NCBI GenBank assembly: GCA_936432065.2
Contig: OW386285.2
Coordinates: 172,713,984 to 172,777,983, forward strand
Length of the DNA: 64,000 nt
Direction: 5' to 3'
Origin: Rutpela maculata
Lineage: Eukaryota > Arthropoda > Insecta > Coleoptera > Cerambycidae
The translations under genes and the position numbers were made by a program. Position 1 is the first letter of the stretch. Each line of letters opens with the position of its first letter. Below, piece by piece: positions 58,716 through 64,000 of this stretch. Below the pieces are notes generated by a model, which saw nothing but the letters and a program-made list of their open reading frames with translations, made no database searches and was not told the origin of the DNA.

Positions 58716-59180
58716 TTTAGTTAAAAAAAGGTTGCTTTGAGAGAACGATCTGCAGCATCGTTTGGCAATAGATTTAAACTATGTGCAGAACATTGTACTT
58801 AACATGTGCTTAACATGCTCTAGGATTTATTTCTAAGATTTTCTGTCACAGCCCTCACTGTGCTCACTACGCATATTTGTTCCGTTGTCATAATCTTGCA
58901 AATCGTATATATTTAAATTTATATTACAAAACACATTTTGAACAAATCCAGATCATTCTAACTCAGTTTGATCGATCCGTTGCCTTTTATAAAATGTTGC
59001 CTAATTTAAATTTTCTTTGTAACATTATTTAAGTTGACAAATCTGAAAACAATTATTTAGTGCTGCTCAATGTGACTATCATCGGGAGTGTAATCCAGAA
59101 TAATGGGAAAATATTTGTAGTTTAATATTTATTGGTTGTTAAATCTTATCCTTACTAAATATCATTCAAACAATACAAGT
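57890..59180 (+). repeat. direct repeat copy 1 of a hAT-relic unit
   Basis: TTCTTTAGTTGACATTTTAT (57937) onward is repeated from 60105, with matching order of all later landmarks. Overlaps the right half of the palindrome and the transposase relic below. Confidence 0.75.
58741..59102 (-). pseudogene. hAT transposase relic (DUF4371/ZMYM1-like), copy 1
   Basis: The minus strand from 59102 reads ILDYTPDDSHIEQH, then FRFVNLNNVTKK and QHFIKGNGS. A degraded YDNGTNM/RS segment follows (text ATTATGACAACGGAACAAATATGCG), then ENLRNKS. hAT transposases of this group have D-x-TPD-x-SH-x-EQ, a RFV segment and RGQGYDNGANM in this order. Several stops and frameshifts; inactive. Strand is opposite to the window. 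Confidence 0.65.
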
Positions 59181-60069
59181 GATGCTCGACTTGCTAAATA
59201 ATTATCCGACTTGAAACATAAACGCAAACTCTAAAAAAAATTGTTAATTAACAATAGGCTCATTTAATGAAAAATCGGTGAAAAAATTTTTCCAACGGGA
59301 TATTGTTCCTTTAAGTGTCTAAATAATATAATTTATTAAAAATTTTAAATTAATATCTGATAACATAAAAAAATATTTTTACTTTTTACGACCGGTTTCA
59401 GAGCATCGTAACGGCTTAGTGTTCACCGCGCGGAGCTCTATTTTCAACATTCAATTAAAATTATTAATAATAGAGATAGTCGTGACTTTTTTATTGGAAA
59501 TTTCTTCCTCTTTAAGAACCGTTCATTAAATTTTCTTAAATATTAATAGTTTTCGAGTTATTTGCAAAAAACGAAACTCGTTATTTTTTCAATGTTCATT
59601 TGTTTTCAACTTTTGCAGTTGTTTATGTGCGAGTTTGAAACTTTTGCACATTTTTCTAGATGTCATTCCGAATCTAATGAGCTCTCACTCATATTTTTAC
59701 GAGCTCTGTCAAGAATTAACACTGCTTTGAACTTGTGAACTAGCAGTCTATAACAATTATTTTTACTTTTTAATAAAATTAGACAAATTTAGACCACATA
59801 ATCTTATTCAGCGATCTAAAAAACGTTAAGCATATGAATTTTCGTGAATTTATTTGTAACAGAAGAATTATTAATTTTTCAGTATTTAAGGGTGGTTTCA
59901 ACACTTAATATTTCCGTCTTTCCTATGTTTTGACCTCATTATCATATTCAGCGACCTTAAAAACATAAATATATTGATTTTCGTTTATTTATTTAAAAAT
60001 TAGAAGAATTATTATCGTTTTCGGGCCGGGAATTTTACCATTTTTACTGCTTCACTTACTGTACTATCA
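59181..60069. other. spacer between hAT-relic copies
   Basis: AT-rich; no gene recognised. Confidence 0.4.
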
Positions 60070-60712
60070 GTTAATAATAAAAAGTTTGGTTCTTTCCTTT
60101 TTCTTTAGTTGACATTTTATATAATAATAGTGCTTATAAAAATAAATAAATAGATATTTAGATTCTATTTAATGCCATTAAAACGACATACAATTTTTCG
60201 CATATTTTTGTATTATTGGTATGAAAAATACATCAACAAAATTTGGAAAAAAAATTTTGTATCTACAGGTTTAGTGATAAATTTCAATTTGATATTTTTA
60301 ACCGTTCCGGAGATAGAGTGGGGTTCTGTTTATATTTTGATATAGAAAACACGAAAACGGTCCCCCAATTCGTAAACGTGTACCGATTTTAGGTACTCCA
60401 CTGATTACCTCGCAAAAAAATTTACTTATTGTTCTAATTTTAACAAGGTATTAAAATAACCTACCACGGTCGGCACTTACAAAGCACAATAAGGCACAAC
60501 GTCAAAAAAATTGAAATATTACAGGTTTTAGAAAAAAATCGGTATTTACAAAATAAGTGAGATATAAAAAATTTGAGAAATAGCTCTTTGTCCTATAAAC
60601 CAGTGACTAAAACAATGCGCTTCAAAAAAGTATAAACCATTTTTTGTGGAATTTCTGTAGTTATAAAGATTGTCAAAAAAACACGTTTTTCTTCGTTTAC
60701 GTTTTGTAGATT

Positions 60713-61565
60713 GAAAAATCCCAAAAAATCCGCCGTGCAGAAATGAAGAAAAAATGCGCCGCCATGTTGAAATTAGGCACTTTTCTCCTTTAATCGGTAA
60801 TAGCTCACACGTTACTCATTGAACATTGCAAAACAAAAAATGTGTACATGATGAGACCCGGTGATGGAGGTAAATCTGATAAAATAACGTGTAAGTTACG
60901 TTCAGAACAAAGTGAAAATGTAGTAAAAAAATATTCTATTTGCACATGCCGGATGCGATACCACATCTGCATTTTATAAAAAGGGCAAAAAACAGTATTT
61001 TCAGTTTTAGAAAATAATATTGAACTAAGCCTATTAATTTTCAAAAGTTTTGCTGAAGCAAATCAGCTTGCGGTAACTGGGGAAGAATTTATTTTTATAT
61101 AGTATGGCAGTAGAAAAACTAATAGTTTAAATGATTAGGTACATGTTCGTTGGTATAATCAGATTTCTGCTGGGCAAAATATTTTCTTCGATCTAGCAGT
61201 TCTTCCACCAACATCCAATGCCACTAAATATCATATTTATAGAGTATATTGGCAAATTCAAGTCTGGTTAGGCAACAATCTTAATCCAGAGAATTGGATA
61301 TTAAAAAACAAAAAGTAATCTTTTTTTATATAAATCTGTCATTTTGACAACCGTAACTTTGCTAATATTTAAACGATTGCAAAAAATTTTATACCACATT
61401 AAAACTTAGCTCTTTCTCTCAATATTTTACCTCTTTACTTTTTTTTTAAAGTGTCATCCGTATGGGCTATTACCGATTAAATGAAAAAAGTGCCTAATTT
61501 CAACATGGCGGCGCATTTTTTCTTCATTTCTGCAAGGCGGATTATTTGAGATTTTCAGTTAGAGA
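60713..61565. mobile_element. 850-bp element with about 90-bp TIRs
   Basis: AATGCGCCGCCATGTTGAAA (60754) mirrors TTTCAACATGGCGGCGCATT (about 61498-61517). The arms also share CAGAAATGAAGAAAAAATGC and ATTACCGATTAAA. The interior is non-coding. Target duplication not resolved. It cleanly interrupts repeat copy 2, so it is the younger insertion. Confidence 0.8.
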
Positions 61566-61810
61566 GTTCTGAATAGCCATAGAATACAATCCCTAAGAAA
61601 TCAGGTTGTTACAAATTTGTTCCGGGTCAACTATTAGTTTTACTGTCTTAATAGTAATGTACTCAAATTAAAAGCGTCGGGCAAAACTCGCTGTTTCACA
61701 AATAAATTATCTCTTAGATCCTCAAAACCGCATATTGATATATATTCTCTTTCTCAAGAAATGTGGACTTAAATTCAAGTTTAGTTAAAAAAAAAAAGGG
61801 TATTTTAAAA

Positions 61811-62155
61811 GAACGATCTGCAGCATTGTTTGGCACTAAATTTAAATTATGCGCACAGCATAGAACATAAAACGCTCTAAGATTTATTCCCAAGATTTTC
61901 TGTCACAGCCGAGTGTATCCACTACGCATATTTGCTCCGTTGTCATAATCTTGTCCCGCAAATCGTATATTTTTTTTAGATTACAAAACACATATTTTAG
62001 CAGATAATTCTAACTAGGTTTGATAAGTTGCAGAATACAATTTTATAAAATGTTGCCTGATATCAACTTTCTTTGTGACATTGTTTAAGTTGACAAATCT
62101 GAAAACAATTGTTAGAGCTGCTCAATGTGACTAACATCTGGAGTGCAATCAACAA
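61811..62155 (-). pseudogene. hAT transposase relic (DUF4371/ZMYM1-like), copy 2
   Basis: The minus strand from 62155 reads IVDCTPDVSHIEQL then a stop, FVNLNNVTKKVDIRQHFIKL, a degraded stretch, then RFAGQDYDNGANMRSG, and finally LRAFYVLCCAHNLNLVPNNA. Better preserved than copy 1; the last block corresponds to the family's F-x-x-P-C-x-x-H-x-LNL. D-x-TPD is probably the first catalytic Asp region. Broken by stops and frameshifts. Confidence 0.75.
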
Positions 62156-62290
62156 TAGAAACATATTTTGAGAAGTTTAAAGGTTTTTTACTAGTTATAA
62201 TAAACCCATTTGTGTTTGATATTTATTGGTTGTTAAACCTCATTCTTACTTAATGTCATTCAAACAATGCAAGTGACAGCCAGCTTGGAA

Positions 62291-62777
62291 TTCGTATACA
62301 TTTTACAAATAAATAACGAAATAAAGGAAAAGCATAAATCTAGATAACCAAAACTAAACGCTTAAAAAATATAAAATCACTAATTCACTTTTGAAGATGA
62401 AATACTGGAATACTCAATAACTGTAAATGAACCCTTGTAATTCCGTATTAGCGCTGGCCTCTACCTAGACGAATTTTCAGAAAGAAAATAAAAAAGTCTT
62501 TCCTAGTAATCGTAAATGCATTGAATCTGCAATAAAACTCAATTCAAGAGATGCAGAAATTTTATTACTGATGTGATTATTTTATTTTTCAGTTTAATTA
62601 TTGGTAGGACTAGATTCGAATTTATATGTTGATTTTAAGGGGTAAAAGTTGCTATCGTGCGTGGCCGACTGCGAAAACCTGTTTGATTCATATTTTGTAC
62701 CAACACGGCACAATCCACTTTTAAAAGGTGCCACTGAAATTAAGTACACAGTCAATATATATATTTTTTATCAATAA
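62291..62777. other. AT-rich stretch
   Basis: Nothing recognised. Confidence 0.4.
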
Positions 62778-63870
62778 ATCAGTCGGCAACGGCAGACTCC
62801 AACTTTCATTCGATTGTAATACTCTTATTAAATACAAATAATGTATACCTTTTAAAGTAACATTGATATGTAATATATATATATCTACGTAAAGTTTGTT
62901 AAAACTTGAAAGACCCAGTGTATGTTAGAGTTTCGACTTTTTACGCATCTTAGCATTTTTTGTGCTTAATTAAAATCCTTAGTAACATTTCGATCTAAAA
63001 TTCCAATACAGCAGCAGAGTCTATATACAAGGTGATCGTATCGTTTGTGTTTTTTGGGAGTGTGAAGTGGGCTTGGTTTTGGGATTAAAAACCACAAAGG
63101 TGGCAGGTCAATTTTTATTTTTTTCAGTTACGGGTTACATTCTCATTGAATTTGTGAACAGTAAATAAACATAATTAAATTCGTAAACTAAATAAGAACT
63201 TATTTTGTTTAACCATTCTCTGTTCTCTTTTTCATTTTTTTTTGAAATTTTTTTAATGCCTTTTTTTAATTTTTTTTAAATTATGAACAAGATAAGTTTT
63301 TATTTATTTTTTACTGCTCACAATTTTAATAGACTTCTCTGTTACTATTGTCTTACAATTGAATTCGCTTTGCGCTCCCAACTTCAACTTTCATTTCGTA
63401 ATAGATTTATTAGAAATACCTCAATAACATTTTAGGATAAAGCTGATATATCATCACCCTCACGTAATGTTCGCACATGCACCTGTAAGACTCATTGTAT
63501 ATTGTAGTATAGATATCTTGTATATTTTTGCATTTTTTATGTTCTTAATTAAAAACCTTTGGAAGACTGCTCTAAAATCATAATAAAACAAATTATATAA
63601 AAGATGACACATATAATTCCTCTGTACGACGGATATGATCCAATTTAAATAAGAAGTATGTTATCAGGCTATTTTATATTCCAAATTAGAAAAAAAAATT
63701 CATGTACTTCATATATTTATTCGCATTCGGCAACCCCCAACAACAACTTTCATTCATTTCAAAACAGTTTTATTAAAAATACTTTAATGATATTTTAAGG
63801 TTTTTAAGGTAAGGTTTGATATGTCCTCTAATATATATAGAGTTGTTCAAACCTGAGAGACACCCTGTGT
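62778..63870 (+). repeat. diverged tandem repeat, three copies
   Basis: Blocks starting CGGCAACG..CAACTTTCATTC at about 62785, 63375 and 63729 are each followed by a GACCCAGTGTATGTT / GACTCATTGTATATT / GACACCCTGTGTATT phrase and GCATTTTTTGTGCTTAATTA-like text. Copy 1 is lengthened by a MITE relative (about 63030-63385) of the 21939 family. Confidence 0.55.
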
Positions 63871-64000
63871 ATTGCGGTTTAGATGCCTTCATATTTTTGT
63901 TTGTTTAATGAAAAACCTTTTAATATTTTGCTCCAAAATTATAATAATAACACAGAGTTTTTACATATAATAGATCAGAGTTTACACGCCTATGACGATC

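Larger units (their letters stand above)
60070..62290 (+). repeat. direct repeat copy 2 of the hAT-relic unit, split by an insertion
   Basis: Parallels copy 1 up to about 60710, is interrupted by the TIR element 60713-61565, and resumes to about 62290 (ATTTATTGGTTGTTAAACCT matches 59126 on). Confidence 0.75.

Overview
This is a eukaryotic nuclear window: strongly AT-rich, with spliced gene fragments, R1-like and CR1/L2-like non-LTR retrotransposons, hAT, piggyBac and mariner-type elements, and many palindromic short elements. Together these fit an arthropod, most likely an insect with a large repeat-rich genome. I cannot name the species. Well over half of the window is recognisable repeat, and almost nothing is an intact host gene.

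Layout. 0-3.3 kb: AT-rich DNA with two terminal-inverted-repeat (TIR) elements and a small minus-strand terminal exon (2578-2737). 3.3-9.6 kb: a nest of inverted repeats. Two 330-bp arms (3326-3655 and 9026-9352) hold the same short reading frame. Two hAT-type MITEs with perfect 8-bp target duplications, a foldback element, and a 2-kb element with 270-bp arms lie inside. 9.6-10.3 kb: a promoter-like patch. 10.39-15.90 kb: a 5.5-kb foldback element made of about 605-bp tandem units, five in one orientation and then four in the other. 16.97-20.81 kb: a 3.8-kb TIR element carrying a 139-bp minisatellite and a second small terminal exon that resembles the one at 2.6 kb. 21.9-25.4 kb: MITEs and a two-exon SWIM zinc-finger gene fragment (23438-23821). 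25.7-28.9 kb: a 3.2-kb TIR element whose ends are rich in GAATATTC.

30.2-31.7 kb holds the best host-gene candidate: a long first exon (30763-31649) ending at a clean splice donor. Its C-terminal part resembles Jouberin/AHI1, a ciliary transition-zone protein. Three matches to the RFX X-box consensus lie upstream, as expected for a ciliary gene. Downstream exons were not found. 32.2-33.4 kb: two piggyBac-type MITEs abut and share one TTAA. 35.1-40.1 kb: a 5-kb element with mariner-like ends contains a 108-bp tandem array, a long palindrome and three copies of an abundant 650-bp repeat (called family A here; six copies in the window).

40.3-51 kb contains five LINE fragments, among them a CR1/L2-like reverse transcriptase with a 371-codon open frame and an R1-clade element with its 3' end. 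51-57 kb: (TA)n-bearing repeats, tandem repeats, a SINE-like sequence and MITEs. 57.4-62.3 kb: two direct copies of a hAT-transposase relic (DUF4371/ZMYM1-like), one split by another TIR element. The last 1.2 kb is diverged tandem repeat.

The genes do not form a pathway. The dominant theme is inverted structure: at least twenty separate palindromic or long-TIR elements in 64 kb.
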